Shown: positions 43,482-51,667 of the stretch, in pieces
Layout of the letters: each line of letters starts with the position of its first letter
Numbering within the stretch: position 1 is the first letter of the stretch
Source of the DNA: an uncultured Pseudomonadota bacterium
GTDB taxonomy: Bacteria > Myxococcota_A > UBA796 > SXON01
DNA length: 64,000 nucleotides
Assembly: GCA_903875225.1 (NCBI GenBank)
Contig: CAIQVJ010000108.1
Location: 1 to 64,000, forward strand
Direction: 5' to 3'
The notes under the pieces: model-generated
What the model was told of the DNA's origin: nothing
Databases searched by the model: none
The model's input: only the letters and a program-made list of their open reading frames with translations
Made by a program: the position numbers and the translations under genes

Positions 43482-45146
43482 ATGCTCCTCTTCCTCCTGG
43501 CCTGCCGCCATGCCTCCCCGACCGGCCCCACCTGGGACGACGACGCATGGCCGCCGCCAGTCGACGAGAGCGCCGTCCTCTACGATGCAGGCCTCGTGCA
43601 CGATCTCGCGATCACGTTGGACCCCGCCGACTGGGACACGCTGCGTCACCAGAGCCGCTCGATGGTGCAGCTCCTTCAGGGAGACTGCCTCGCCCAGCCG
43701 TTCGCGAGCCCCTACACCTACTTTGTGGCCCAGGCGAGCTTCGACGGCGAGGCGATGGGCGAGGTGGGGCTGCGGAAGAAGGGCCTGATCGGCTCGCAGT
43801 CGACCACGCGCCCCAGCCTCCGGATCGACGCCGACCAGTACGTCGACGGCGGGAGCTTCCACGGCCTCGAGCACATGGTGTTCAACAACAACAACCAGGA
43901 CCTCTCACGGATGCGGACGTGCCTGGCACATGGCCTGTTCGCGGATGCAGGGCTGGTCGCGCCCCGCTGCAGCATCGCGCACGTGACGGTGAACGGCGAG
44001 GATCTCGGGCTCTACGACAACACCGAGGCCATCGACGCGCACCTGATCGAGCGCCTGACCGGCGAGCCGCCGGCGACCCTGTACGAGGGCACGCTCAGCG
44101 ACTTCCGGGACGGCTGGCTGGGCACGTTCGACCCCAAGGACGACGCGAGCGACGGGCAGGATCTGGCGGTGGTCACAAGCGTGCTCGACCAGACCCCGGA
44201 TGCAACGCTGATCGCAGCGCTGGACCCGCTCGTCGACATGGACCAGTTCTTCAGCTTCTGGGCCGCGGAGTCTCTCGCCGGGCACTGGGACAGCTACAAC
44301 GGGAACACGAACAACTTCTACGTGTACCGGAGCGCCTCAGACGGGCTCCTGCGCTTCATCGCCAGCGGCCCCGACGCGACGTTCGACTCCGCCGAGCCCT
44401 TCGGGGTCGGCCAGCCCGTATGGGTGGTGACCGTGAGCGTGCTCGCCAACCGCCTCATCCAGATCCCCGAGGGCCGCGAACGCTACGAAGCCGCGATGCG
44501 CACGCTGCTCGACGACGTCTGGGACGGGGAGCGCCGGCTCGCCCAGATCGACGCATGGAAGGACCTGACGCACGACTACACGACCCGCGACGAGCGGCGC
44601 GCGATCGGCGATCTGCGCGACATCGTGGAGGCAAGGTCGGGATCCGTCGAGGCGCAGCTCGGCGGCGACGTCCCGGCGACCGCCCTGCGCGGCAACCCCT
44701 GCTTCGTCGACGTCGGCGCCGTGCGCGTCGATTTCGAGACCACGTTCGGGAGCTACCCCGGGGGCGACCTGTACGGGGGCGGAACCGCCGAGACGAGCTG
44801 GGTCATCAGCGACCAGACGTACACCTCCACGAAGGACGGAGTGACCGCAGGGTACTACTCGGACGAGGAGGCGCTCTGGTTCACCATCAGCGAGGTCGCT
44901 GCCGACACCTGGCTCGCCGCCTACGTGGTGTTCGATGTCGACCTGCTCTCGGACGGCGCCGTGATCCGGCTCGACGACGGCGGGGTTCAGGCCTACCTGC
45001 TCTACAACTCGGCCGACACCAACGGCCAGTGGGCCACCGCCGCCTACCTCGGCGACGGCACGCTCTCGTTCACCCAGGCGAGCGCTGCCGACGGCGCGAC
45101 CTTGACCGGCGTGCTGGACGGCACCGTGCTCGGCAGCGGGGGCTGA
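43482..45146 (+). CDS. CotH-family lipoprotein
   Basis: 554 residues. Lipobox LFLLAC (Cys8). A CotH kinase-like domain spans about 30-400: LTLDPADWDTLR at the start, GEVGLRKKGLIGSQS, SLRIDADQY, LEHMVFNNNNQDLSRMRTCLAHGLFADAGL, HVTVNGEDLGLYDNTEAID, FFSFWAAESLAGHWDSYNGNTNNFYVYR and FIASGPDATFDS. CotH is an atypical protein kinase that phosphorylates spore-coat proteins; many bacterial relatives are secreted and poorly known. A beta-rich C-terminal domain (about 400-550) has GSYPGGDLYGGG and repeated Gly/Asp strands, possibly carbohydrate- or calcium-binding. The Asp in FIASGPDATFDS replaces the usual PWDxD-like triad, so activity is uncertain. Confidence 0.85.
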   Translation: MLLFLLACRHASPTGPTWDDDAWPPPVDESAVLYDAGLVHDLAITLDPADWDTLRHQSRSMVQLLQGDCLAQPFASPYTYFVAQASFDGEAMGEVGLRKKGLIGSQSTTRPSLRIDADQYVDGGSFHGLEHMVFNNNNQDLSRMRTCLAHGLFADAGLVAPRCSIAHVTVNGEDLGLYDNTEAIDAHLIERLTGEPPATLYEGTLSDFRDGWLGTFDPKDDASDGQDLAVVTSVLDQTPDATLIAALDPLVDMDQFFSFWAAESLAGHWDSYNGNTNNFYVYRSASDGLLRFIASGPDATFDSAEPFGVGQPVWVVTVSVLANRLIQIPEGRERYEAAMRTLLDDVWDGERRLAQIDAWKDLTHDYTTRDERRAIGDLRDIVEARSGSVEAQLGGDVPATALRGNPCFVDVGAVRVDFETTFGSYPGGDLYGGGTAETSWVISDQTYTSTKDGVTAGYYSDEEALWFTISEVAADTWLAAYVVFDVDLLSDGAVIRLDDGGVQAYLLYNSADTNGQWATAAYLGDGTLSFTQASAADGATLTGVLDGTVLGSGG

Positions 45147-45162
45147 CCGCCCGCGCCCTACC

Positions 45163-45504
45163 CTACCGCCCCCAGTCGTCCCCGGGCGGCGCCTTCGGGC
45201 TCTCCACAGCGGCAGTGGGGGCCCGGCCAGCAGACCGCAGCAGCGCATCCTGCTCCAGTTGAGCAACCTTGCGGGCGAGCCGTCGAGCCCGACCCCAGGT
45301 GACGATCCCCGTGAGCAGCACGCCAGCGCTGAAGCTGCCCCAGATGATGAACGGCACCGGGACGGGGCGGGAGAGCTGCCACGCCCAGAAGTACGCATCG
45401 AACGACAGCGACGACGTGCGCGAGAGGTTCTGGATCGTGAACATCACGACCGCCAACGCCAGCGTGAGCAGCACGGTGAGTCGGATGAGAACGGGCCAGC
45501 GCAT
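45163..45504 (-). CDS. LapA-domain (DUF1049) membrane protein
   Basis: 113 residues. Two membrane helices (VLLTLALAVVMFTIQN and PFIIWGSFSAGVLLTGIVTW) separated by a short loop with FDAYFWAWQLSRPVPVP, then a basic-coil segment (ARRLARKVAQLEQDALL) and a disordered Pro tail. LapA-type proteins pair with LapB in LPS-synthesis control, but most DUF1049 proteins are uncharacterised. It is the last gene of the minus-strand series; the 3' end converges with the CotH gene at a 16-nt gap. The start ATG 45504 is 9 nt from the isomerase stop. Confidence 0.8.
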   Translation of the reverse strand: MRWPVLIRLTVLLTLALAVVMFTIQNLSRTSSLSFDAYFWAWQLSRPVPVPFIIWGSFSAGVLLTGIVTWGRARRLARKVAQLEQDALLRSAGRAPTAAVESPKAPPGDDWGR

Positions 45505-45513
45505 GATCCCGCC

Positions 45514-46623
45514 TTAGCCCGGATTCCGGAGAGGTGCCGCATCGAGGCCCACGTTCGCCCAGCCCGCGAGCCGGGCACCGACCCGCCGCGGGACATCCGC
45601 GAGATCACGCACCGACCCCGCGCCGGTGAGCAGGCAGGCCACCCGCAGCTCGTCGAGCAACGCCTGGATCGCGGCGTGGAGCTCTCCCCTCGCCTGTGCC
45701 TGCAGCAACGGACGCGCGACGCCTGCGCAGGTCGCGCCCAGCGCGAGCGCCTTGGCGATCTCCAGCCCGTTCGAGATCCCGCCGGTGGCGCACACCGTGA
45801 GGCCGAGCCCCCGGAGCTGGGCAACGCTCGCGGCCGTTGGGATCCCCCAGTCGCGAAAGCGTTCGCCGAGCGCCCGCTGCCCGTCCTTCGCGCGCGCGGC
45901 CTCCACGGCAACCCAGGAAGTCCCGCCCGCGCCAGAGGTGTCCACGTGCGTGACCCCCGCCCCGAGCAGGCGCTCACCCACGCGCCGGGAGAGCCCGCAG
46001 CCGGTCTCCTTCACGATGATCGGCTTCCCGAGCTCGCCGACCAGTCGCCGGATGGTGTCGAGCCCGCCGCGGAAATCGCGATCCCCGCCGGGCTGGATGA
46101 CTTCCATCGCCGGGTTGAGGTGTACACACAGCGCGTCGCAGCCTGTCTGATCAATGAGCTCGCGGAGCCGCGCGGTCGGGGTCTCGCGGGCCTGCACGAC
46201 CCCGATGTTGCCGAGCACCAGGGCGTCCGGCGCGACGTCCCGGATGAAGTACCCGTCGCGAATCCCCCGCATCAGCAGGGGCCGCTGGCTGCCGAACCCG
46301 AAGCCGAGCCCGAAGTGCTGCGCGGCGGCGGCCAGCTCCCGGTTGATGCGGTCCGCGTCGGCCGTGCCCCCCGTCATCGCCGCGATGATCAGCGGCGCGC
46401 GCAGCCGTACAAGGGCGAACGTGGTCGAGAGGTCGATCTCGTCCATGTCGAGCTCGGGCAGCGCGTCGTGCTCGAGCTCGATGTCCTCGAACAGGTTGGT
46501 CTTGTGCTCGAAGCCGACGTCCCCATCCACGCAGAGGGCGATGTGGTCGGCCTTTCGCGAGGCGATGCCGATCTGGCCCACGTCCGCGACCGGACGGACG
46601 GGCTCGGGCCGGGGGTCGGGCAT
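45514..46623 (-). CDS. fni: Type 2 isopentenyl-diphosphate delta-isomerase
   Basis: 369 residues from ATG 46623; the frame upstream overlaps the Cys-rich protein gene and was rejected. FMN-barrel motifs: SRKADHIALC at the start, ITAMTGG-like IIAAMTGGTADADRINREL, FGSQRPLL, NIGVVQA, CVHLNPAMEVIQPGGDRDFRG, IIVKETGCGLS, VDTSGAGGTSWVAVE, ASVAQL and ATGGISNGLEIAKALALGA. The enzyme interconverts IPP and DMAPP with reduced FMN, for isoprenoids including the farnesyl chain used by CtaB and quinone. Neighbouring CtaB makes this link plausible. It follows the Cys-rich lipoprotein by 2 nt. Confidence 0.93.
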   Translation of the reverse strand: MPDPRPEPVRPVADVGQIGIASRKADHIALCVDGDVGFEHKTNLFEDIELEHDALPELDMDEIDLSTTFALVRLRAPLIIAAMTGGTADADRINRELAAAAQHFGLGFGFGSQRPLLMRGIRDGYFIRDVAPDALVLGNIGVVQARETPTARLRELIDQTGCDALCVHLNPAMEVIQPGGDRDFRGGLDTIRRLVGELGKPIIVKETGCGLSRRVGERLLGAGVTHVDTSGAGGTSWVAVEAARAKDGQRALGERFRDWGIPTAASVAQLRGLGLTVCATGGISNGLEIAKALALGATCAGVARPLLQAQARGELHAAIQALLDELRVACLLTGAGSVRDLADVPRRVGARLAGWANVGLDAAPLRNPG

Positions 46624-46625
46624 GA

Positions 46626-46997
46626 TCAGCCCCCCGCGCAGGCGTAGAGCGCGTCCATGTCGCAGTCCACGAACACGTCCTCGCACCGCACGAACGCGGA
46701 ACCGTCCACGATCTCGGCACAATCGCCGCTGCGCAGGTCGTGCAGGCACTGGCGGGCCCGGGAGGCGTCGTACGAGCAACTGTCGAGCTCACAGGCGTAG
46801 AGATCCCCGATCATGCCGTCCAGCTCGGTGCGGCACTCCCCAACGTCGCCGTACACCTCGTCGAAGGTGCCCTGCGCGCACTCGTACTGGCGCTCACACG
46901 TGAGGCGGTCGAGCTCGGTGCCGAAGTTGGCCGGCGACACGCAGCTCGAGAGCACGAGCCCCAGCCCGGCGGATGCAAGGAGGCGGGGTGCGCGCAT
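46626..46997 (-). CDS. Cys-rich small lipoprotein (paralogue A)
   Basis: 123 residues from ATG 46997. Lipobox LSSC (Cys21), then about 100 residues with eleven Cys: CERQYECAQGTFDEVYGDVGEC, YACELDSCSYDASRARQCLHDLRSGDC, RCEDVFVDCDMDALYAC. The spacing is repeated in the next gene upstream (47003-47356), so they are tandem paralogues. The Cys are likely to form disulphides in the periplasm, giving a compact helical domain; the C-x(3)-EC and CL-x(2)-LR-x(2)-C pattern is not one I can name. Placed between the oxidase locus and isomerase. Function unknown. Confidence 0.72.
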   Translation of the reverse strand: MRAPRLLASAGLGLVLSSCVSPANFGTELDRLTCERQYECAQGTFDEVYGDVGECRTELDGMIGDLYACELDSCSYDASRARQCLHDLRSGDCAEIVDGSAFVRCEDVFVDCDMDALYACAGG

Positions 46998-47002
46998 CGC
47001 GA

Positions 47003-47356
47003 CTAGTCCGCCACCCCGGCGATGCACAACGCCAGATCGACCGAGTCGCACCCGGTGTACACGCTGTCGCAGTCCGAGAACCAGTCGCCCTGCTTGTAGG
47101 ACTCGCAGGTGTCGGTCCGCAGCGCCTTCAGGCACTGGTTCGCCTGCTGGGCGTCGAAGTCGTCGCAGTGGTCGATGTAGCAGGTGGCGATGTTCTCGGT
47201 GTTGTTCAGGTAGTCGTCCTGGCACTCGGCCTGGTCGCTGTAGGAGGACTCGAAGGCCCCCTTGTCACACTCCTCGGCGCGCTGACACTCCAGCGTGCCG
47301 AGGTGGGCGTTGAAGTTCTCGGACGTCACACAGGCGAGAAGGGTGAGGATGAACAT
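47003..47356 (-). CDS. Cys-rich small lipoprotein (paralogue B)
   Basis: 117 residues from ATG 47356. Lipobox LLAC (Cys9). Shares with paralogue A: LECQRAEECDKGAFESSYSDQAEC, CYIDHCDDFDAQQANQCLKALRTDTC, DCDSVYTGCDSVDLALC. Cys number (ten or so) and order match almost one to one, so the two arose by tandem duplication and have diverged. The acidic nature (many Asp and Glu) suggests metal binding as another possibility. It lies between paralogue A (5 nt) and the MauG-like gene (60 nt), with a TTAA-rich short gap upstream. Confidence 0.72.
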   Translation of the reverse strand: MFILTLLACVTSENFNAHLGTLECQRAEECDKGAFESSYSDQAECQDDYLNNTENIATCYIDHCDDFDAQQANQCLKALRTDTCESYKQGDWFSDCDSVYTGCDSVDLALCIAGVAD

Positions 47357-47416
47357 CGGGGCTCCGTTGGCCGGCGCTTAATCTGTTTGTTGCGGGAGGC
47401 GTTGGCCGCGGGGGGC

Positions 47417-48601
47417 TCAGGTGCCCTCCAGCGTCCCCAGGAACGCGATCAGGTCAGCGCGGTCACCGCCAGAGAGGCGCAGGGGCTGGAGCGTGAGCTC
47501 CCGGTGACCCACGAGCGGGATGCCCGGCAGCTCGCTGTAGAACATCAGCACGGCGTCGAGCGTAGCGAAGGAGCCATCGTGCATGTAGGGCGCGGTCTTC
47601 GTGACGTTTCGAAGGCTCGGGGTCTTGAACGCGAGCGGCCAGTCGGGAAAGGACGTGTCCAGGAACCGCAGCTCCGGGCAGTCTGCCGGCCCGGTGGGAC
47701 CAGGATCGGCGAACACGCCGACGCAGTTGAACGGGTCCTGCTTGACCTGGATCGCACCCAGCGCGCGACCCGGATCGAGGCCCCCATGCGCCACCTGCGG
47801 CACCCCGATGTTGTGGAAACTCCCGTCGGTGAACAGCGGACCGCTGTGGCAGTTCGTGCAGCCGTCGTCGATGAAGATCTCGAGCCCGTGCGCCTCCTGG
47901 GGGGTCAACACGCTGGAGCTGCCCGCCGAGCGGATGTCGGCGACGTACTGGTCGAACCGCGCCGGCCCCGGGGAGATCGTCCGCTCGAAGGCCTCGATCG
48001 CCTTTCCGACCATTGCGAGCGTGGCGTCCGGGTCCTCAGGGACCTCGCCGAACACGGGGGTCCAGGCGGCGAGGTGCGCGCTGATCACCCGCTCCCTCAC
48101 CCCCGCAGCGGTGTTCGCCATCTCGATCGGGTTCCGGATCGGGCCGGCTGCCTGCGCCCAGGCCGAGTCGGCGCGCCCATCCCAGAAGAACCACGTCTGC
48201 CACGGCACGGACTCGATGGAGGGCACGTTCCGCGTGCCGCCCGGCCCGCTCCCGATGCCGTCGGCAAAGCGCTTGCCATCGGTGAAGTGCTTCTGCGGAT
48301 CGTGGCATGTCGCGCACGAGCGCTTGCCGTCGGCCGAGAGCCCCGCATCGAAGAACAGCTCCTTCCCGAGCGCCGCGGCCTGCGGGTTGTCCGCGAACGC
48401 GTTCGTGGGGCGCGGCAGCGGCGCCGGGATCGGGGACAGGGACTCGATCTTCGCCCGGTCGCGGGGGGTGAAGGTGGTGCTGCACCCCGCCAGGCCGATC
48501 GTCGCCAACCCGGCCGCCGCGCAGAGGCAAAGCGGCGGCAAGACTGCGGGCAGGGCGGCGAGGAGGCGTGAGCGCGCCGCCCCCTCCAGCTCAGAGGGCA
48601 T
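47417..48601 (-). CDS. Dihaem cytochrome c peroxidase/MauG-like protein
   Basis: 394 residues from ATG 48601 (48610 also possible). Signal with LAGC at about residue 39, so lipid-anchored after a long hydrophobic segment. Two haem sites: CATCHD (high-potential/peroxidatic side) and CTNCHSGPLFTDG. Other marks are LGKELFFDAGLS, GGTRNVPSIESV, WFFWDGRADS, and FKTPSLRNVTKTAPYMHDGSFATLDAVLMFY. Family members reduce H2O2 or make protein cofactors (MauG). Met/Tyr ligation cannot be settled by eye. It overlaps the YtkA-like gene by 11 nt and may take electrons from the same c-type chain. Confidence 0.9.
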   Translation of the reverse strand: MPSELEGAARSRLLAALPAVLPPLCLCAAAGLATIGLAGCSTTFTPRDRAKIESLSPIPAPLPRPTNAFADNPQAAALGKELFFDAGLSADGKRSCATCHDPQKHFTDGKRFADGIGSGPGGTRNVPSIESVPWQTWFFWDGRADSAWAQAAGPIRNPIEMANTAAGVRERVISAHLAAWTPVFGEVPEDPDATLAMVGKAIEAFERTISPGPARFDQYVADIRSAGSSSVLTPQEAHGLEIFIDDGCTNCHSGPLFTDGSFHNIGVPQVAHGGLDPGRALGAIQVKQDPFNCVGVFADPGPTGPADCPELRFLDTSFPDWPLAFKTPSLRNVTKTAPYMHDGSFATLDAVLMFYSELPGIPLVGHRELTLQPLRLSGGDRADLIAFLGTLEGT

Positions 48602-49055
48602 AATGAACATCGGCAACGTCCTGACCGTCGGGGCCATCGACGACGAAATGAAGCACCCACTCGCCCTGCATGTGGAACTTCATGCCGTCGCTCACGTAGA
48701 TGCCGTCGGGGTGGACGCAGGTCGCCGGATCGGCGGGGTTGCCGCACGTGCCGGGGTTCGGGATCGGATGGGTCGGCATGCCGTGCCCGTGCTGGGGCAT
48801 CGTGGCATCCACGCTGACCGACCCGCGGGTGACGGGCATCCCGGTCCGGTCGAGGAGCACCGTGCGGATCGAGAACAGCGTGTTGAAGGGGAGGGGCGCA
48901 GGCTGGGGAGCCCACGTGAAGGTGTACCGACCGGCCGCCGTCGTCACGATCACGGGCCCTGCCGGCGCCGCACCGGGGACATCCACGGGAGCGTGCAGGA
49001 CCGAGGGAGAGGGGGGGCTGGCGCAGCCGAGCAGGATGACAAAAGCAACAGTCAC
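48591..49055 (-). CDS. YtkA/FixH-like lipoprotein
   Basis: 154 residues from GTG 49055 (GTGA overlap with ctaG stop). Hydrophobic start with lipobox VILLGC (Cys11). The mature domain has an Ig-like pattern: GRYTFTWAPQPAPLPFNTLFSIRTVLLDRTG, SVSVDATMPQHGHGMPTHP (a metal-binding-like HGHGMPTH cluster), then ISDGMKFHMQGEWVLHFVV. The HGHGM and FHMQGEW motifs are like YtkA and copper-related PCu(A)C/FixH domains, suggesting periplasmic copper binding. Sitting next to ctaG, this fits copper delivery to the oxidase CuA or CuB centre. The two Cys in NPGTCGNPADPATC may form a disulphide. Confidence 0.75.
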   Translation of the reverse strand: MTVAFVILLGCASPPSPSVLHAPVDVPGAAPAGPVIVTTAAGRYTFTWAPQPAPLPFNTLFSIRTVLLDRTGMPVTRGSVSVDATMPQHGHGMPTHPIPNPGTCGNPADPATCVHPDGIYVSDGMKFHMQGEWVLHFVVDGPDGQDVADVHYAL

Positions 49056-49987
49056 GGGACCTCGGGGGCGTGCCGCAGTGAAGCGAGGTGCGCGGCGACG
49101 TCGGCTGCCTGGCTGGCCCGCTCCTCCTTGATCCACTGGGCGAAGACGTAGATCATGCAGCTCCAGAGCACCAGACCGCCAGGCAACCACATGAGCAGGC
49201 CGCCATACTCCTGGTCGAGCATCGGCGAGATGCCCCAGACGCGCGGCGCCTTCAGGTAGCCCTCGTAGATCGGCGAGTCCGCGAGCGTGATGATGGCCCC
49301 GAGCAGCTTCATCGGCAGCGTCATGCAGAACAGGTACAGCAGCTGGGCGAACCGGTGGTTCCTGGGGAGGCTCGGCGCGGTGCAGACCAGGCCGAACCAC
49401 GCGATCACCGAGGTGGTCATGAACCCGAGGTGCTCGACGATGTGCCAGTTGTGCACGCGCAGCGCAAGATCGTACATGTACGGGATGTGCCAGAAGAACA
49501 GCACCCCGTTGTAGGCGACGAACTTCACAGGGAGGCGGCCGAAGAAGTCGGACACCTTGCGGATCTGGGAAACCCCAAGGGCCGCCTCGACGAGCCACGA
49601 GGGCATCCCGAGCACCGTGAGCGGTGCCCAGACGAGGTTGAGCAGCAGGTGCTGGACCATGTGCGCGGTGAACAGGTAGTAGTCGGAGAGGTGATGCAAC
49701 GGGCCGTTCAAGCTGCACATCAGCACGAACTGTCCGGTGTAGAAGCACGCCTGCCGCCAGGTCTCCGCCTTGACCGGCGACCACTTGTAACGGACCCGCC
49801 AGGTGTTCATCGCCTGGTAGTACAGCCAGCAGAAGCCCAGGATGCCGATCACGACGCTGACGTGCAGGTCGAGCACCTTCCAGGCGTCCGGCGGCGCCTG
49901 GGCGTAGTCGAATTCCGAGCTGTCCCAGGGCATCACGACGCCCGTGTGCGCCCATGCCGACGCTACACCCAGAATCAGAGCAACCAT
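49052..49987 (-). CDS. ctaG: Cytochrome c oxidase assembly protein, caa3-type CtaG
   Basis: 311 residues. Seven membrane helices; motifs include LHVSVVIGILGFCWLYYQAM, NGPLHHLSDYYLFTAHMVQHLLLNLVWAPL, PVKFVAYNGVLFFWHIPYMYDLAL, LEHLGFMTTS-type EHLGFMTTSVIAW and a C-terminal AEYGGLLMWLPGG-like EYGGLLMWLPG. The His-rich HHLSDYYLFTAHMVQH segment probably binds copper. CtaG of Bacillus is needed for caa3 oxidase. It follows the oxidase operon after a gap of 112 nt (49988-50099), which has no ORF; an independent promoter is possible. Confidence 0.87.
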   Translation of the reverse strand: MVALILGVASAWAHTGVVMPWDSSEFDYAQAPPDAWKVLDLHVSVVIGILGFCWLYYQAMNTWRVRYKWSPVKAETWRQACFYTGQFVLMCSLNGPLHHLSDYYLFTAHMVQHLLLNLVWAPLTVLGMPSWLVEAALGVSQIRKVSDFFGRLPVKFVAYNGVLFFWHIPYMYDLALRVHNWHIVEHLGFMTTSVIAWFGLVCTAPSLPRNHRFAQLLYLFCMTLPMKLLGAIITLADSPIYEGYLKAPRVWGISPMLDQEYGGLLMWLPGGLVLWSCMIYVFAQWIKEERASQAADVAAHLASLRHAPEVP

Positions 49988-50099
49988 GAAAGACTCCGCG
50001 CGCCACTAACGCGCAAGAGAGCCACCCGGCCCCTCCTGCCCATCCGCTGTTCGTCGACCCCGCCCCGCGGCGGCCCGGCCCGCAGCACCGCGTCAGGTT

Positions 50100-50978
50100 C
50101 TACCGAAGCGCGGCGACCTGCGCAGGCTCGACGACCCCGCCGTTGTTGCCCCACGAGTTGCGCTCGAACGTGATGACCGAGGCGATCTCCTGGTCGTTCA
50201 GCACCGAGGCCCAGGGCTGCATCGCCGCAGCGTAGGCCACGCCGTTGATGGTCTTTCCGCTCAGGCCCTTGAGCACTGTCGTGATGTGCACGGACACGTC
50301 ACCACCGTTGGCAACGGGGTCGGCGGCGAGGGGCGGAAACGTGCCCGCCAGCCCCTGACCCGTGGCCTGATGACACGCGCCGCAGTTCTTCCCGTACACG
50401 TCCTCGCCCTTCTTCATGAGCGCGGCTTTCTTGTCGTCCGGCGACTTTGCGTCCCACCCATCGAACGCCGGGTCGGAGACCGCAGCCACGATCTTGAGCG
50501 CATCGTACGCGGGCTGCGTCGTGTAGGCGATCCAGGGCGACGAGCAGTAGGTGTTGCCCGTGATCGCGCTCTGTACCCAGGCGTTGCAGTCGCCCTTCCA
50601 GCGTCCCTGGTAGCGCGCGACCACCTCGTCGGAGTCGCGCACCTCGGTCTTCACGCCGGTCACGGGGTCCGTCACGGTGCGCACCGGCCACTGCAGGGAC
50701 CACGTCCCGAAGATGGCCATGACGACGCTGACCGTGCCACCCGCCATCAGCAGGGGGACGAAGAAAAGCCGGTTGTTGATGCCCTTGTCGCCCCACAGGT
50801 GCATGAAGAACAGCACGACGACGGTGAACTTCGTGGCAGAGAGCGCCAGCAGCACCGGAGCCGGGATGTTCAGCAACCCGAACAGCGGCAGCAGCTCGAA
50901 CGCCGTCACCGCAACGAGGAACGCAAAGACCCCGAGGTAGCCGGGGATGGGGTTGTGCTCGCCGTGTTCCGCGCTCAT
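50100..50978 (-). CDS. Cytochrome c oxidase subunit IV fused to a cytochrome c domain
   Basis: 292 residues; ATG 50978 overlaps the subunit III stop (ATGA). Residues 1-95 form three helices of the CtaF/CyoD type (FAFLVAVTAFELLPLFGL, LALSATKFTVVVLFFMHLWGDKG, FFVPLLMAGGTVSVVMAIFG). A spacer with paired Cys follows (CNAWVQSA, TYCSSPW). The C-terminal third is a class I cytochrome c: YGKNCGACHQATGQGLAG near 195 with the haem CXXCH, then AAMQPWASVLNDQEIASVITF with the Met ligand near 251. Subunit IV is normally a small structural protein without haem, so this fusion adds an electron-entry domain to the complex. Confidence 0.88.
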   Translation of the reverse strand: MSAEHGEHNPIPGYLGVFAFLVAVTAFELLPLFGLLNIPAPVLLALSATKFTVVVLFFMHLWGDKGINNRLFFVPLLMAGGTVSVVMAIFGTWSLQWPVRTVTDPVTGVKTEVRDSDEVVARYQGRWKGDCNAWVQSAITGNTYCSSPWIAYTTQPAYDALKIVAAVSDPAFDGWDAKSPDDKKAALMKKGEDVYGKNCGACHQATGQGLAGTFPPLAADPVANGGDVSVHITTVLKGLSGKTINGVAYAAAMQPWASVLNDQEIASVITFERNSWGNNGGVVEPAQVAALR

Positions 50979-51598
50979 TTCGTAAACTCGAGGAGGTAGA
51001 CGAGGGTGAAGATCAGGATCCAGACGATGTCGACAAAATGCCAGTACAGGCCGATCACCTCGGTGGTCAGCCCGGGGTTGACCACCTTGCCGGTCCGCAC
51101 CGACCAGGCCAGCAGGCCGAGCAGCAACACGCCGATGGCGACGTGCGCGCCGTGGAAGCCGGTGAGCGTGAAGAACGTGCAGCCGAAGATGTTGGACTTC
51201 ATCGTGAGCCCCTCCTCGACGAACGAGTGGAACTCAAAGGCCTGGAAGCCCAGGAAGACCAGGCCCCCGAGCATCGTCAGCCCGGTCCACAGCATCATCT
51301 TGTTGATCTCACCGCGCTTTGCGTAGTGGACCGCCAGGACCATGAAAAGCGACGACAGGAGCAGGTCGAACGTCGAGATCGAGGTGACCGCGGGCGCGAA
51401 GACGTCGAGCGGGTATGGCCCGTTCAGGCTCTTTCCCCGGTACGTCATGTAGGTGCCGATCAGCGCACCGAAGAAGAAGCAGTCAGACCCCAGGAAGGTC
51501 CACATCGCGAGCTTGTAGCTGGGAACGCCGGTGACGGCGTATTCAGCTTGCGGCTCGTGGTGTCCGGCGGCGGCGGAGCCACTAGAGGCAGGAAGCAC
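50975..51598 (-). CDS. ctaE: Cytochrome c oxidase subunit III
   Basis: 207 residues. Five hydrophobic helices in the usual order: KLAMWTFLGSDCFFFGALIGTYM, ISTFDLLLSSLFMVLAVHYA, MLWTGLTMLGGLVFLGFQAFEFHSF, TLTGFHGAHVAIGVLLLGLLAWSV and IGLYWHFVDIVWILIFTLVYLLEF. FHGAHV, YWHFVDIVW and FQAFEFH are core family signatures. The protein is the short caa3/cyt bo-like type that lacks the first two helices of mitochondrial subunit III. It stabilises subunit I. Start ATG 51598, 69 nt after the ctaD stop. Confidence 0.94.
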   Translation of the reverse strand: MLPASSGSAAAGHHEPQAEYAVTGVPSYKLAMWTFLGSDCFFFGALIGTYMTYRGKSLNGPYPLDVFAPAVTSISTFDLLLSSLFMVLAVHYAKRGEINKMMLWTGLTMLGGLVFLGFQAFEFHSFVEEGLTMKSNIFGCTFFTLTGFHGAHVAIGVLLLGLLAWSVRTGKVVNPGLTTEVIGLYWHFVDIVWILIFTLVYLLEFTK

Positions 51599-51667
51599 GG
51601 GGATTCTCCGAGAACGATTGGGAGGAAGGCTGGGTACGAGCGGGCAGCCCGGCGGACCGGGCGGGGC

